64,000 bases of DNA from Amorphophallus konjac (taxonomy: Eukaryota > Streptophyta > Magnoliopsida > Alismatales > Araceae). The translations under genes were made by a program, and so were the position numbers. Shown here piece by piece: positions 1 to 11,100 of this stretch. The first letter of the stretch is position 1. The number at the start of each line of letters is the position of its first letter. Location: the NCBI GenBank assembly GCA_022559845.1, contig CM040126.1:225314641-225378640 (forward strand), written 5' to 3'. The notes beneath the pieces were generated by a model. The model had not been told where the DNA came from. It searched no databases and worked only from the letters and a program-made list of their open reading frames with translations.

Positions 1-398
1 GGTGATGTCGAACTGGGAAAGAAAGCTCTGCCAGCGGGCTAATCGGCTAGAAAGGACAGGTTTTTCTAAAAGATAACGAATGGGGTCCATTCTAGAGATC
101 AGCCTAACTTCGTGGGCAAGGAAATAGTGTTTGAGCTTCTAAGCTACCCACACTAGCGCTGTACATGTCTTCTCCATGGCAGTATACTTGGATTCAGCGG
201 GATTAAATAACCTCGAAATGTAGTATGCTGCCCTTTCGCTTCCTTCATCATCTACCTGAGCCAGAACAGCTCCTAGGGAGTCCTCAATCACAGAAATGTA
301 TAGGATCAGGGGTTTCCCGGGGACAGGTGGTTGCAGAACCGGGGGATTGGAAATATAAACTTTAAGCTCCTCATAGGCCTTTTGGCATTGTTCATTCC
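1..398 (-). pseudogene. Ogre-like Tat (T1) RNase H fragment, distal part of the interrupted pol
   Basis: The minus-strand translation shows Ty3/gypsy RNase H motifs: a YYISR segment, a SKYTAMEKT segment, a YFLAHEVRLIS segment and an RLARWQSFLSQFDIT ending. These match the C-terminal half of the reverse-transcriptase-linked RNase H of Tat/Ogre elements. The frame runs off the window's left edge. At its right edge (394-398, ATTCC) it is cut by element A. The reading frame resumes at 11101 once the target duplication is discounted, so this is one pol gene split by an insertion. RNase H degrades the RNA strand of the RNA-DNA hybrid during reverse transcription. The integrase and 3' LTR must lie to the left of the window. 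Confidence 0.85.
394..398. repeat. Target-site duplication ATTCC (left copy) of element A
   Basis: ATTCC directly precedes the LTR terminus TGTCACG at 399. The same five bases follow the other LTR at 11096-11100. Removing element A and one copy restores the T1 reading frame, which confirms the insertion junction. Confidence 0.93.
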
Positions 399-1628
399 TG
401 TCACGCCCCGAGCGCGGAAGATACCCGAGATGCGCGACGAGTTTATATCAATCATGTCAATCAGAGTAGTAGTGTATTCGACACAAAGACAGAGTGCGCA
501 AATATAAAGATAACCCAATCCATTAATTCCTTTAATAAGAATATGTCTATTAAAAGCCCTTGCAACTACTAGACTCAATAAAAATAAAAGAAAGGTACAA
601 TTCTGACTCAAGAAAATATAGATAAGACAGGACTGATGGACGCTTGAATAGCTCTAACTCTTTCACTCTTGACCATCCCCTTCAGATTGAGTTCCCTCAT
701 CATCGGACTTACCTGAAAAGTATGGAAACACTGAGTGAGCGAACGCTCAGTAGGAAATTATATCTCAAGAACTAGCAATGGGTTTAAGTAATTACATTTT
801 TCCATGAATGCACTATAGCTATGCATGCTCGTAAAACGACAAGATAGAGAGAGTGGATAACAATAAGATAGCAGGAAGTACTAGTCATGAACTTTTAAGA
901 ACTTATATCAAAAGATATCAAGATATTCAAGCAAGTGTATTCATCATGTCATGTTGGAATTTGGCTATTATGTTTCAAGCAAGCGAGTATACAATTACCC
1001 TTTTTCGGGCCACGCAAGTCACGTAATATCAAGTCAAGTACAAGATTTATGGAATGTTAAATCAAGCTAGTCATGCACTTCGGTATAATGCCAATACCGT
1101 GATCAATCAACTCCCATGGGCACAAGTACTTTCGGGTGCTCCGCCCAGGACCAGATCGGGCCCTATATGCGCTGACATTAATCATGTATTTTAACATCCA
1201 CTTTTGTATATAGCCAATATGGAATTTCAAGGATAAAGCTTGTAGACACGTAGGATAGACTTTGATAGACTAGAGTCCAAAAATATGACACTTGACATAG
1301 TTAGGCGATAATAACGGTAAAATCATGATTATCGATAAAACTAGGTGGAATTGATTCCCTAACTTGGGTACCATGACAAACAAGTATGGACATTCTTTAT
1401 ATAGAATTGAGGTCCACAAGAACATCAAGTTTAATATAGAATTGGGGTTTACAAGAACATCATAACAATGTTGATATAGAATTGGGGTTTACAAGAACAT
1501 CATAACAATGTCATGCTTTACCCCGTTCATTAAGATAATTCTCATATCATACACATGGCATGACATGAGGGCCGGTATACCATGTTTCTATAGAGTGACA
1601 TGGCAAAGATTGTGTAATGGGTTTTTAT

Positions 1629-1712
1629 GGTACAACCAGCTCAGTCGGCCTTGAGGGAATCCAAGGCTCGAGGAGTCTTACGGAGGTCTCTATGACTAAC
1701 TCGCTAGTCCAA
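1629..1712 (-). other. LTR module shared with T1 and B (copy in A, left LTR)
   Basis: About 80 bp beginning GGTACAACC and containing GGGAATCCAAGGCTC, CTTACGGAGGTC and CTAGTC. The same ordered blocks occur in the LTRs of T1 (17071-17150) and B (56863-56942). Function unknown; it lies in the predicted R-U5. Confidence 0.75.
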
Positions 1713-1937
1713 AGGAACGGAGTGTCCAATGGAGAGCTTGTATGTCAATGAGAGTTAGTGGGTAAACGATAAAATATCATGAAACATGGGACTATATTCA
1801 CGGACTGGAATATAGTGCCGATACATATAGATATAGATATATATATATATACATATGAAACCCTCGGTTAACAGTAACAGTGAAAAATAGTGTCACAGGA
1901 AAATAGCGACTTAATCTAAGTCATTACTTATCAAATT

Positions 1938-2385
1938 AACGCCTTCTATAGGGGTGTTTATTTACAATTTTGACGACTTGTACATCAGTCGTCCCTTCAA
2001 TATTTCTATTCTGCAGAAAATCAATATTCTGGAATTTTAAAACAAACGCGCCCTGGACAGGGGCGTTACTTTTCAATTAGCGCCCTGGTCTGGGGCGTCA
2101 GTTCAGTAGGAGACGACCTAGACAAGGTCGTGAATTCAAGAATTTACCGATTTTCAGACAATAAAATTTCAGGAAAAAGGATACATGATCATGACAGGAA
2201 AAATAGTAGGATTTCACAGGTATACTCATGCAATATATTAGATTCATGGTTACATAGATATTAAATTTTAAACGTGGGTATTTATTAATTTCATGCAATT
2301 GACGACTTCTGGGCAGGGCGTCAAAATAATAATTAGCGCCCTAGTGTGGGTCGCTTCTTTAAATTAGCGCCCTTGTCAAGGGCGT
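1938..2385. repeat. Dyad array, R-U5 part of A left LTR
   Basis: Eight short dyads with changing stems (ACGCC/GGCGT, GACGACT/AGTCGTC, CGCCCTT/AAGGGCG and others). Approximate centres are 1948, 1982, 2056, 2089, 2122, 2311, 2344 and 2376. Neighbours within a cluster are 31-35 bp apart. Some arms are perfect (1972-1993, 2113-2131, 2368-2384). T-rich or AATT spacers separate them. Confidence 0.8.
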
Positions 2386-2980
2386 TTCTTTTTCAAATTA
2401 CATGGAAAACATCTGAAACCACAATAAAACTATATGCATGCACGACCGATGATATTATTAAGATCTTAAGCTAGTTTGGGCTACGATCTTGAGAAAACCT
2501 ACCTGATTAAGATCTGGGTGATGATTCGTGGAGAAAGTTGAAGAACAACGTCACTCTGTTAGATACAGAGTATTCTGGGATTTATCTGATCAGCAGGTAC
2601 CGAGATAGAGAGGTTGAGAGAATGTGATTCCTACGCGTAGCTTGCTTTGGATGAAAAATCTCGTTCTTCAGTAGGTCAAGAAGGCTTTCCAACAGAGAAA
2701 TAAGATGAAGAATCATTAGTTTTTTCTTCATAATACTTAACTGAAGGCAGAGGAAGAAGAACGACGTGGATGAAGAACCCACGATCTTCTCTTTGACAAA
2801 AGAGTTACTACCTACTGTAGACTTCCTACATGAAATAAGATGAAGACATTAGTTTTCTTCATCATACATAACCGAAGGCGAAGGTAAAGCAAATGAAGAA
2901 CAAACTTACGTTCTTCACGGATGACAACAGCAACAGAGCTTCGACCAAATAGATTTTTTAGGGTTTGATGGACAAGGATT

Positions 2981-2987
2981 ATTTATA
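2981..2987 (-). promoter_or_regulatory. TATA box of A 3' LTR
   Basis: TATAAAT on the minus strand, followed downstream by the long R-U5. The matching box in the 5' LTR is at 10618-10624 and would drive the genomic RNA. Confidence 0.6.
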
Positions 2988-3133
2988 GGGTTTTAGGGAA
3001 CCCTAATAGGGTTAGAGTTGTATTGGAAGTAATACTTCCATGATAGAGTCATTACCCTACTCCATCTTCCTCGTAGTTATCCAGAAACTTGCTCTGGATA
3101 GTCTCCTGGGTCGAACGAAACTCGAACTGAATT

Positions 3134-3345
3134 CACGCCTTAGGCTAGGTCGTGTGTTTTAATTGACGACGTTGTCGTAGTCGTTTCTTATTAAAAACGC
3201 GCCCAAGGTGAGGGCGTTTCCTTTCCTTTCCTTAATTTTATTTCCCGTCGTTTGAAATTTGACGCCCTCTTGTGTAGGCGTCCTTTTTAAATTAACGCCT
3301 TAGACAGAGGCGTTTCCTTTTGAATCAGCGCCTTGATAAAAGGCG
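3134..3345. repeat. Dyad array, U3 part of A left LTR
   Basis: Six dyads centred near 3144, 3175, 3207, 3271, 3304 and 3337. Spacings are 31-33 bp, with one skipped position (64 bp, twice the register). Stems include AACGC/GCGTT, GACGCC/GGCGTC and CGCCTT/AAGGCG. They lie upstream of the TATA box in element orientation. Confidence 0.8.
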
Positions 3346-3461
3346 TTATTTTCCTCTTGATTAATGATTTACTCATTCAGGCTCTTCGTCATCTATTTAC
3401 TTATCTTTTATTTTAATTTGATTTATTTAAAAAATCTTATTTTTTTTCCAGGGTTGCTACA

Positions 3462-3474
3462 TCCTCCCCCACTT
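3462..3474 (-). other. Polypurine tract of A
   Basis: Reads AAGTGGGGGAGGA on the minus strand and abuts the LTR start TGTAGC. It is the expected plus-strand primer for reverse transcription. Confidence 0.9.
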
Positions 3475-3519
3475 AAAAGAATTTGGTCCCCAAATTCCAT
3501 AGTATGTAGAGTATATACC

Positions 3520-6500
3520 TTAAAATAATTCTGGAAATTGCTTCCTCATGAATTCCTCGGTCTCCCATGTGGCTTCATGATCGGAACTCTTATTCCATTG
3601 TACTTTTAGCTTGGGAATAACCTTATTCCTTAGAGTACGTACTTCACGATCTAGTATCTTTATGGGCTTCTGTTCATATGTGAGATCCTTCTGGATAACT
3701 AAGTCTCCATGTTCAATAATATGTGATGGATCGTGTACATACTTCTTCAACATAGATATGTGGAATACATTATGCACTTCAGATAATTGAGGAGGCAATG
3801 CGATGCGATAAGCAACCTCGCCAACCCTTTCCAGTATCTCAAAAGGTCCAATAAACCTTGGTGTAAGTTTGCCTTTAACACCAAATCTCCTTATTCCACG
3901 TCCAGGTGATATCTTGAGAAATACATGATCTCCGACTTGGAATTCAAGATCTCTCCTTCTAGTGTCAGCATAAGTCTTTTGTTTAGACTGAGCTACTTGC
4001 AGTCTTTCTCGAATCAATTGTATTCTTTCAGTGGTAACCCTTACCATGTCTGGACCTAGCAGTTGTTTCTCTCCAACTTCGTCCCAGCATAAGGGTGATC
4101 GGCAACTCCTTCCGTATAAAGCTTCGAAAGGTGCCATTTGTATACTTGCCTGGTAGCTATTATTGTATGCAAATTCCACCAACGGCAAGTGATCATGCCA
4201 GCTTCCATCGAAATCAATGATGCAAGCTCTGAGCATATCTTCAACCACCTGATTAGTTCTCTCGGTCTGACCATCCGTTTGAGGATGAAAAGCTGTACTA
4301 AAGTTAAGCCTTGTTCCCAATGAATGTTGTAGTCCCTTCCAAAAATGAGAAGTAAAATGGGGATCTCTGTCAGACACGATTGAGATAGGAATACCATGTA
4401 ATCTGATTATTTCCTTGATGTATAATGCAGCCAAAACATCAACAGACCATCGGCTCTTTATTGGCAAGAAATGCGCCGATTTAGTCAATCGGTCAATAAT
4501 AACCCATATTCCATCATGTCCTCCTTTTGATTTAGATAAACCCATAATGAAATCCATACTAATATTCTCCCACTTCTATTTAGGGATATCTAGAGGATGT
4601 AGTTTTCCAGCAGGCTTTTGGTGTTCCGCCTTGACCTGTTGGCAAGTGAGACAACGTGATACATAGTCCGCTATTTCCCTTTTCATGTTGGGCCACCAAA
4701 AATTCCTCTTCACATCTTGGTACCTTTTGGTCGATCCAAGATGAATCGTGTACCTTGATCTATGAGCTTCATCTAAGATCTTCTTCTTTAACTCGGGACA
4801 ATCCGGTATGCAAGTTCTATTCCTGAACATTAATCTTCCTTTACAAGTTATTTGGAAATCAGATTGTCCTTCCAGTTTGCCTTTGATCTCTACTAATATT
4901 GGGTCATTATCTTGAAGTGCTTGTATTTCAGCTAATAGGTCTGGATGAATGCTTATATGAGATAATGTGACACATTGAAAGTCTGTGTCCATGCTTATAT
5001 TGAGTTCAGAGAATTGCTCCAGCAATTTCCATTCTTGAATCATACAATTGGCTAACAGTGCTCTCGGCTTTCGACTAAGGGCATCTGCTACATGGTTACC
5101 CTTTCCGGGATGATATTGTATATCGAAGTCGAAGTCCTTGAGATATTCTAGCCAACGTCTTTGCCTCATATTTAGTTCCTTTTGTGAAAAGAAATACTTG
5201 AGACTCTTGTGATCGGAGTATACAGTAAACTCTACTCCATAAAGATAATGTCTCCATATTTTGAGTGCAAATACCACCGCGGCCAATTCTAAGTCATGGA
5301 CGGGGTAGTTCTCTTCATGCTTCTTCAATTGACGAGAAGAATAAGCTATAACCTTTCCTTGTTGCATTAGAACACATCCGAGGCCAATGCCAGAAGCATC
5401 AGTGTATACCTCGAATTTCTCTCCTTCCATTGGTAAAGTTAAGACAGGAGCTGTAGTAAGATGATCCTTGAGAGTTTGGAAGCTTCTTTCACATTCCTCA
5501 CTCCATTCATAACGGATCTCCTTGCGAGTTAACCTCGTAAGCGGCATGGCGATCTTAGAGAAATCCTTGATGAATCGCCTGTAATAGCCGGCAAGACCTA
5601 AGAAACTTCGGATCTCGCTAGCATTGGTCGGTCTTTCCCAATTCTTCACAGCTTCCACCTTTGATGGATCTACAGATAAGCCATCCTTTGATATAACATG
5701 CCCGAGAAAAGTCACTTTTTCGAGCCAGAACTCACACTTACTGAGCTTTGCATATAATTGATTTGTCCTCAATATTTGTAATGAAATCCTTAAATGCTCC
5801 TCGTGCTCTTCCTTAGTCTTGGAATAATTTAATATATCATCAATAAAGACCACCACGAATTGATCCAAATAAGGCCTGAATATACTATTCATCAATTGCA
5901 TAAAGGCAGCAGGGGCATTTGTTAGTCCGAAAGGCATAACAACAAATTCATAATGGCCATACCTGCTTCTGAATGCGGTCTTATGAATATCATCGTCCTT
6001 GATTCTTAGTTGGTGATATCCTGACCTGAGATCAATCTTTGAAAAATACTTGGATCCATATATTTGATCAAATAACTCATCGATTCTCGGCAGTGGATAC
6101 TTGTTCTTGATAGTGAGATGATTCAACTGTCGATAATCGATGCATAGTCTCATGGATCCATCCTTCTTCTTTACAAATAGTACAGGCGCTCCCCACGGGG
6201 AAGTACTCGGTCTAATGAATCCTTTCTTAAGAAGTTCAATTAATTGCTTCTTTAACTCCTTGAGTTCAGCAAGGGACATTCTATAAGGTGCCTTAGAAAC
6301 TGGACCAGCACCAGGGACTAAGTCGATGGTGAAGGCCACTTCTCTTTGTGGGGGTAATCCAGGCAAATCTTTCGGAAACACATCCGGAAATTCTTGCACA
6401 ACTGGGATATCTTCTATCTTAGTTTCCTTAGCCTCCTTAATCGTGACAAATGCAAGGAAAGATACACATCCTTTCCTGATTAGCTTGCTAGCTCGGAGAG

Positions 6501-7869
6501 CCGAAATAAGAGGTGACTCGCTCCGACTCTTAGGGCTAGAGTAGACTAGTTCTGGAAAGTCCTTGAAAGTAACCTTGCTATTGCGGCAATCGACTGTTGC
6601 CTGGTATTTGGATAACCAATCCGCTCCTAGTATGACATCATACTCCTTTAGATCTAAACATATGAGATCGATAGGAAGATTTCTTCCTTTTACCAAGACC
6701 TCACAGTTTTGATAATGGTGAGTAATATCGGTTTCGTTTCCGAGAGGAGTAGATAAAATTATTTTCATCCATTCCGGTTCCATAGGTAGTGGGTTAGCAA
6801 ACTTCTTGGAAATAAAAGAATGTGATGCACCTGTATCAAATAAGACATGTGCATACTTGGAACAAACTTTCAGTGTACCTTCTACTAGTCCGCCTTCTTC
6901 TTCTTCGGTCTCCTTAATTGCGTGAAGACGAGTGTTCTTGGTTACCGGGCGCTTTCCATCACCGGTTTGATCATTAAGTAATGGGCAATCGGGAATCCGA
7001 TGCTCACGGCTCCCGCAACGGAGACATGCTCCAAGTTTCCTCCAGCACTCTTCGGCTTTATGACCAGCCTTGTCACAATGCTTGCATATTATATTCGAAG
7101 GTGTAGTAGTGATAGAGAAGGGCTTAGTCTTCTTAAATTTTTGGTCTTGAGAAGAAGTACCTCCAGTGCTAGGCCTCTTCTTGAAGTTGGGTTTAAAGGA
7201 ACCCGAACTTGTAACTTGTTCCTTCTTATCCTTCCCACGGATTCTATCTGATAGCTCCGTGGCATCTTCTAACAATTGAGCTCGGCGTACTATCTCTGAG
7301 TAGACCTGAATATCCATTGGCGCCAGCTGGGTAATATATTGGGGCCTGAGCCCATTAAAGAACCTCCTAGCTTTCATCTTCTCGGTGCTAACTAAGTGCT
7401 TAGCATACCGAGACAATCTAGAGAATTGTGCCTCGTACTCCGCCACCGATAATGACCATTGCTTGAGTGCGGCAAATTTGGTAGCTTTCTTTTCTTGGAC
7501 TCGGTCTGAAAAATATTTATTGTTGAAATGTTCAACAAATTCTTCCCAAGTAATTTGGTCTTGATTTATAGTAGCTTCGACTGACTCCCACCAGCATCGG
7601 GCATCCCTTTCTAGTTGGAAAGTACCTAATAAGACTTTATCTTGATCCGTGCATTGCATAACACGGAATATACGCTCCGTCTCCCTGATCCAGTGCTCTG
7701 CGTCATCCGGATCAGTAGAACCCATGAATTTGGGAGGGTTCATGTTCTTGAAGACTTGGTGGAGACTTCCGGCTCGTTGTGCACCTCCCTGTGCTACTTG
7801 TTGCAGCAATTGAGTCATGCCTTGGAGTGTACGCTGCATGTTGCGCCACTGGGCACGTTCGGCAGTCAT
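3520..7869 (-). pseudogene. Gag-pol polyprotein of element A, one in-frame stop
   Basis: A frame of 1450 codons encodes all proteins for Ty3/gypsy replication. Residue positions are approximate. Gag (40-240) contains the retrotransposon gag fold. Two zinc knuckles follow ([14 protein letters not shown] near 262 and a second variant near 281). Protease has DTGA (about 345). Reverse transcriptase has FIDD (about 674). RNase H has YTDAS (about 820). The integrase zinc-binding region runs 1030-1080, then the D,D,E core (VIIDRL, IVSDRD, TERTNQVVE). The C terminus is a chromodomain ending PELF, which in this lineage is thought to guide integration to heterochromatin. A TAG at 4576-4578 replaces a conserved Trp (the next residues are KWEN) and splits integrase into frames 4579-7869 and 3520-4557. 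A single G-to-A change explains it. The ATG at 7869 follows the usual Tekay start. Confidence 0.93.
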
Positions 7870-8020
7870 TATCCTACAATTACAATAACTATATTAGTAT
7901 ATACTCGCGTTAAGGGCTTTTAAGTTTTTATGTTAACTCAACCCTTGGTTCTACCCAATCTCACTGTTAATGGTTTAACCTATCCTTGGACTTGGGTTTT
8001 CCTAGGAATTGAATACCCTA
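7870..8020 (-). other. 5' leader of element A
   Basis: About 150 bp between the gag start and the primer site. It is AT-rich with no ORF of note. Its length is ordinary, in contrast with element B, whose leader is over 2 kb. Confidence 0.6.
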
Positions 8021-8033
8021 GGCTCTGATACCA
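8021..8033 (-). other. Primer binding site of A (initiator tRNA-Met)
   Basis: TGGTATCAGAGCC on the minus strand, seven bases inside the 5' LTR. It is complementary to the 3' end of plant initiator tRNA-Met. Confidence 0.92.
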
Positions 8034-9573
8034 CAAAAATTGTCACGTCCCGAGCGCGGAAGATACCCAGAGATGCGCGACGAGTTTATATCAATCATGT
8101 CAATCAGAGTAGTAGTGTATTCGACACAAAGACAGAGTGCGCAAATATAAAGATAACCCAATCCATTAATTCCTTTAATAAGAATATGTCTATTAAAAAC
8201 CCTTGCAACTACTAGACTCAATAAAAATAAAAGAAAGGTACAATTCTGACTCAAGAAAATATAGATAAGACAGGACTGATGGACGCTTGAATAGCGCTAA
8301 CTCTTTCACTCTTGACCATCCCCTTCAGATTGAGTTCCCTCATCATCGGACTTACCTGAAAAGTATGGAAACACTGAGTGAGCGAACGCTCAGTAGAAAA
8401 TTATATCTCAAGAACTAGCAATGGGTTTAAGTAATTACATTTTTCCATGAATGCACTATAGCTATGCATGCTCGCAAAACGACAAGATAGAGAGAGTGGA
8501 TAACAATAAGATAGCAGTAAGTACTAGTCATGAACTTTCAAGAACTTATATCAAAAGATATCAAGATATTCAAGCAAGTGTATTCATCATGTCATGTTGG
8601 AATTTGGCTATTATGTTTCAAGCAAGCGAGTATACAATTACCCTTTTTCGGGCCACGCAAGTCACGTAATATCAAGTCAAGTACAAGATTTGTGGAATGT
8701 TCAATCAAGCTAGTCATGCACTTCGGTATAATGCCAATACCGTGATCAATCAACTCCCATGGGCACAAGTACTTTCGGGTGCTCCTCCCAGGACCAGATC
8801 GGGCCCTATATGCACAGGCATTAATCATGTATTTTAACATCCACTTTTGTATATAGCCAATATGGAATTTCAAGGATAAAGCTTGTAGACACGTAGGATA
8901 GACTTTGATAGACTAGAGTCCAAAAATATGACACTTGACATAGTTAGGCGATAATAACGGTAAAATCACGATTATCGATAAAACTAGGTGGAATTGGTTC
9001 CCTAACTTGGGTACCATGACAAACAAGTATGGACATTCTTTATATAGAATTGAGGTCCACAAGAACATCAAGTTTAATATAGAATTGGGGTTTACAAGAA
9101 CATCATAACAATGTTGATATAGAATTGGGGTTTACAAGAACATCATAACAATGTCATGCTTTACCCCGTTCATTAAGATAATTCTCATATCATACACATG
9201 GCATGACATGAGGGCCGGTATACCATGTTTCTATAGAGTGACATGGCAAAGATTGTATAATGGGTTTTTATGGTACAACCAGCTCAGTCGGCCTTGAGGG
9301 AATCCAAGGCTCGAGGAGTCTTACGGAGGTCTCTATGACTAACTCGCTAGTCCAAAGGAACGGAGTGTCCAATGGAGAGCTTGTATGTCAATGAGAGTTA
9401 GTGGGTAAACGATAAAATATCATGAAACATGGGACTATATTCACGGACTGGAATATAGTGCCGATACATATAGATATATATATATATACATATGAAACCC
9501 TCGGTTAACAGTAACAGTGAAAAATAGTGTCACAGGAAAATAGCGACTTAATCTAAGTCATTACTTATCAAAT

Positions 9574-10023
9574 TAACGCCTTCTATAGGGGCGTTTATTT
9601 ACAATTTTGACGACTTGTACATCAGTCGTCCCTTCAATATTTCTATTCTACAGAAAATCAATATTCTGGAATTTTAACACAAACGCGCCCTGGACAGGGG
9701 CGTTACTTTTCAATTAGCGCCCTGGTCTGGGGCGTCAGTTCAGTAGGAGACGACCTAGACAAGGTCGTGAATTCAAGAATTTACCGATTTTCAGACAATA
9801 AAATTTCAGGAAAAAGGATACATGATCATGACAGGAAAAATAGCAGGATTTCACAGGTATACTCATGCAATATATTAGATTCATGGTTACATAGATATTA
9901 AATTTTAAACGTGGGTATTTATTAATTTCATGCAATTGACGACTTCTGGGCAGGGCGTCAAAACAATAATTAGCGCCCTAGTGTGGGTCGCTTCTTTAAA
10001 TTAGCGCCCTTGTCAAGGGCGTT
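9574..10023. repeat. Dyad array, R-U5 part of A right LTR
   Basis: Same eight dyads as at 1938-2385 with the same register. Differences between copies are few, so the array was present before insertion. Confidence 0.78.
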
Positions 10024-10769
10024 TCTTTTTCAAATTACATGGAAAACATCTGAAACCACAATAAAACTATATGCATGCACGACCGATGATATTATTAAGA
10101 TCTTAAGCTAGTTTGGGCTACGATCTTGAGAAAACCTACCTGATTAAGATCTGGGTGATGATTCATGGAGAAAGTTGAAGAACAACGTCACTCTGTTAGA
10201 TACAGAGTATTCTGGGATTTATCTGATCAGCAGGTACCGAGATAGAGAGGTTGAGAGAATATGATTCCTACGCGTAGCTTGCTTTGGATGAAAAATCTCG
10301 TTCTTCAGTAGGTCAAGAAGGCTTTCCTACAGAGAAATAAGATGAAGAATCATTAGTTTTTTCTTCATAATACTTAACTGAAGGCAGAGGAAGAAGAACG
10401 ACGTGGATGAAGAACCCACGATCTTCTCTTTGACAAAAGAGTTACTACCTACTGTAGACTTCCTACATGAAATAAGATGAAGACATTAGTTTTCTTCATC
10501 ATACATAACCGAAGGCGAAGGTAAAGCAAATGAAGAACAAACTTACGTTCTTCACGGATGACAGCAGCAACAGAGCTTCGACCAAATAGATTTTTTAGGG
10601 TTTGATGGACAAGGATTATTTATAGGGTTTTGGGGAACCCTAATGGGGTTAGAGTTGTATTGGAAGTAATACTTCCATGATAGAGTCATTACCCTACTCC
10701 ATCTTCCTCGTAGTTATCCAGAAACTTGCTCTGGATAGTCTCCTGGGTCGAACAAAACTCGAACTGAAT

Positions 10770-10980
10770 TCACGCCTTAGGCTAGGTCATGTGTTTTAAT
10801 TGACGACGTTGTCGTAGTCGTTTCTTATTAAAAACGCGCCCAAGGTGAGGGCGTTTCCTTTCCTTTCCTTAATTTTATTTCCCGTCGTTTGAAATTTGAC
10901 GCCCTCGTGTAGGCGTCCTTTTTCAATTAACGCCTTAGACAGAGGCGTTTCCTTTTGAATCAGCGCCTTGATAAAAGGCG
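10770..10980. repeat. Dyad array, U3 part of A right LTR
   Basis: Same six dyads as at 3134-3345. The GACGCC dyad has lost two loop bases here (CTCGTG versus CTCTTGTG), while the stem is intact. Confidence 0.78.
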
Positions 10981-11095
10981 TTATTTTCCTCTTGATTAAT
11001 GATTTACTCATTCAGGCTCTTCGTCATCTATTTACTTATCTTTTATTTTAATTTGATTTATTTAAAAAATCTTATTTTTTTCCAGGGTTGCTACA

Positions 11096-11100
11096 ATTCC
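11096..11100. repeat. Target-site duplication ATTCC (right copy) of element A
   Basis: Identical to 394-398 and directly after the LTR terminus CTACA. Confidence 0.93.

Larger units (their letters stand above)
399..3461 (-). repeat. 3' LTR of element A
   Basis: Begins TGTCACG and ends GTTGCTACA on the plus strand (TGTAGC...GTGACA in element orientation), 3063 bp. It repeats nearly identically at 8041-11095. A TATAAAT box lies at 2981-2987 on the minus strand, giving a short U3 (about 480 bp) and a very long R-U5 (about 2.5 kb). It contains a roughly 40-bp tandem duplication around 1434-1511, an AT microsatellite near 1826-1856, the module shared with other LTRs at about 1629-1712, and two clusters of dyads. 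Confidence 0.93.
399..11095 (-). mobile_element. Tekay/Del-type Ty3/gypsy chromovirus A, complete, minus strand
   Basis: A full-length LTR retrotransposon of 10.7 kb with 3063-bp and 3055-bp LTRs, a perfect 5-bp TSD, a polypurine tract beside the left (3') LTR and an initiator-Met tRNA primer site beside the right (5') LTR. The single gag-pol ends in a chromodomain, and LTRs over 3 kb fit the Tekay/Del lineage. The LTR copies differ by scattered substitutions and small indels, by eye on the order of 1 percent, so the insertion is recent. The coding region is open except for one in-frame stop. It sits inside the RT/RNase H region of the Ogre-like element T1. Confidence 0.93.
8041..11095 (-). 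repeat. 5' LTR of element A
   Basis: 3055 bp, near-identical to 399-3461, with the TATA box at 10618-10624. The same dyad clusters recur at about 9574-10023 and 10770-10980, and the shared module starts at 9272. One dyad in this copy (near 9575-9594) pairs perfectly where the left copy has GGGGTGTT. That suggests the perfect stem is ancestral. Confidence 0.93.

Noticed and set aside
8021..8033. tRNA-like match (GGCTCTGATACCA)
   Set aside because: Only the 3' end of initiator tRNA-Met matches and it lies beside an LTR. It is a primer binding site, as are 31262-31274, 47242-47253 and 55676-55688, not a tRNA gene.
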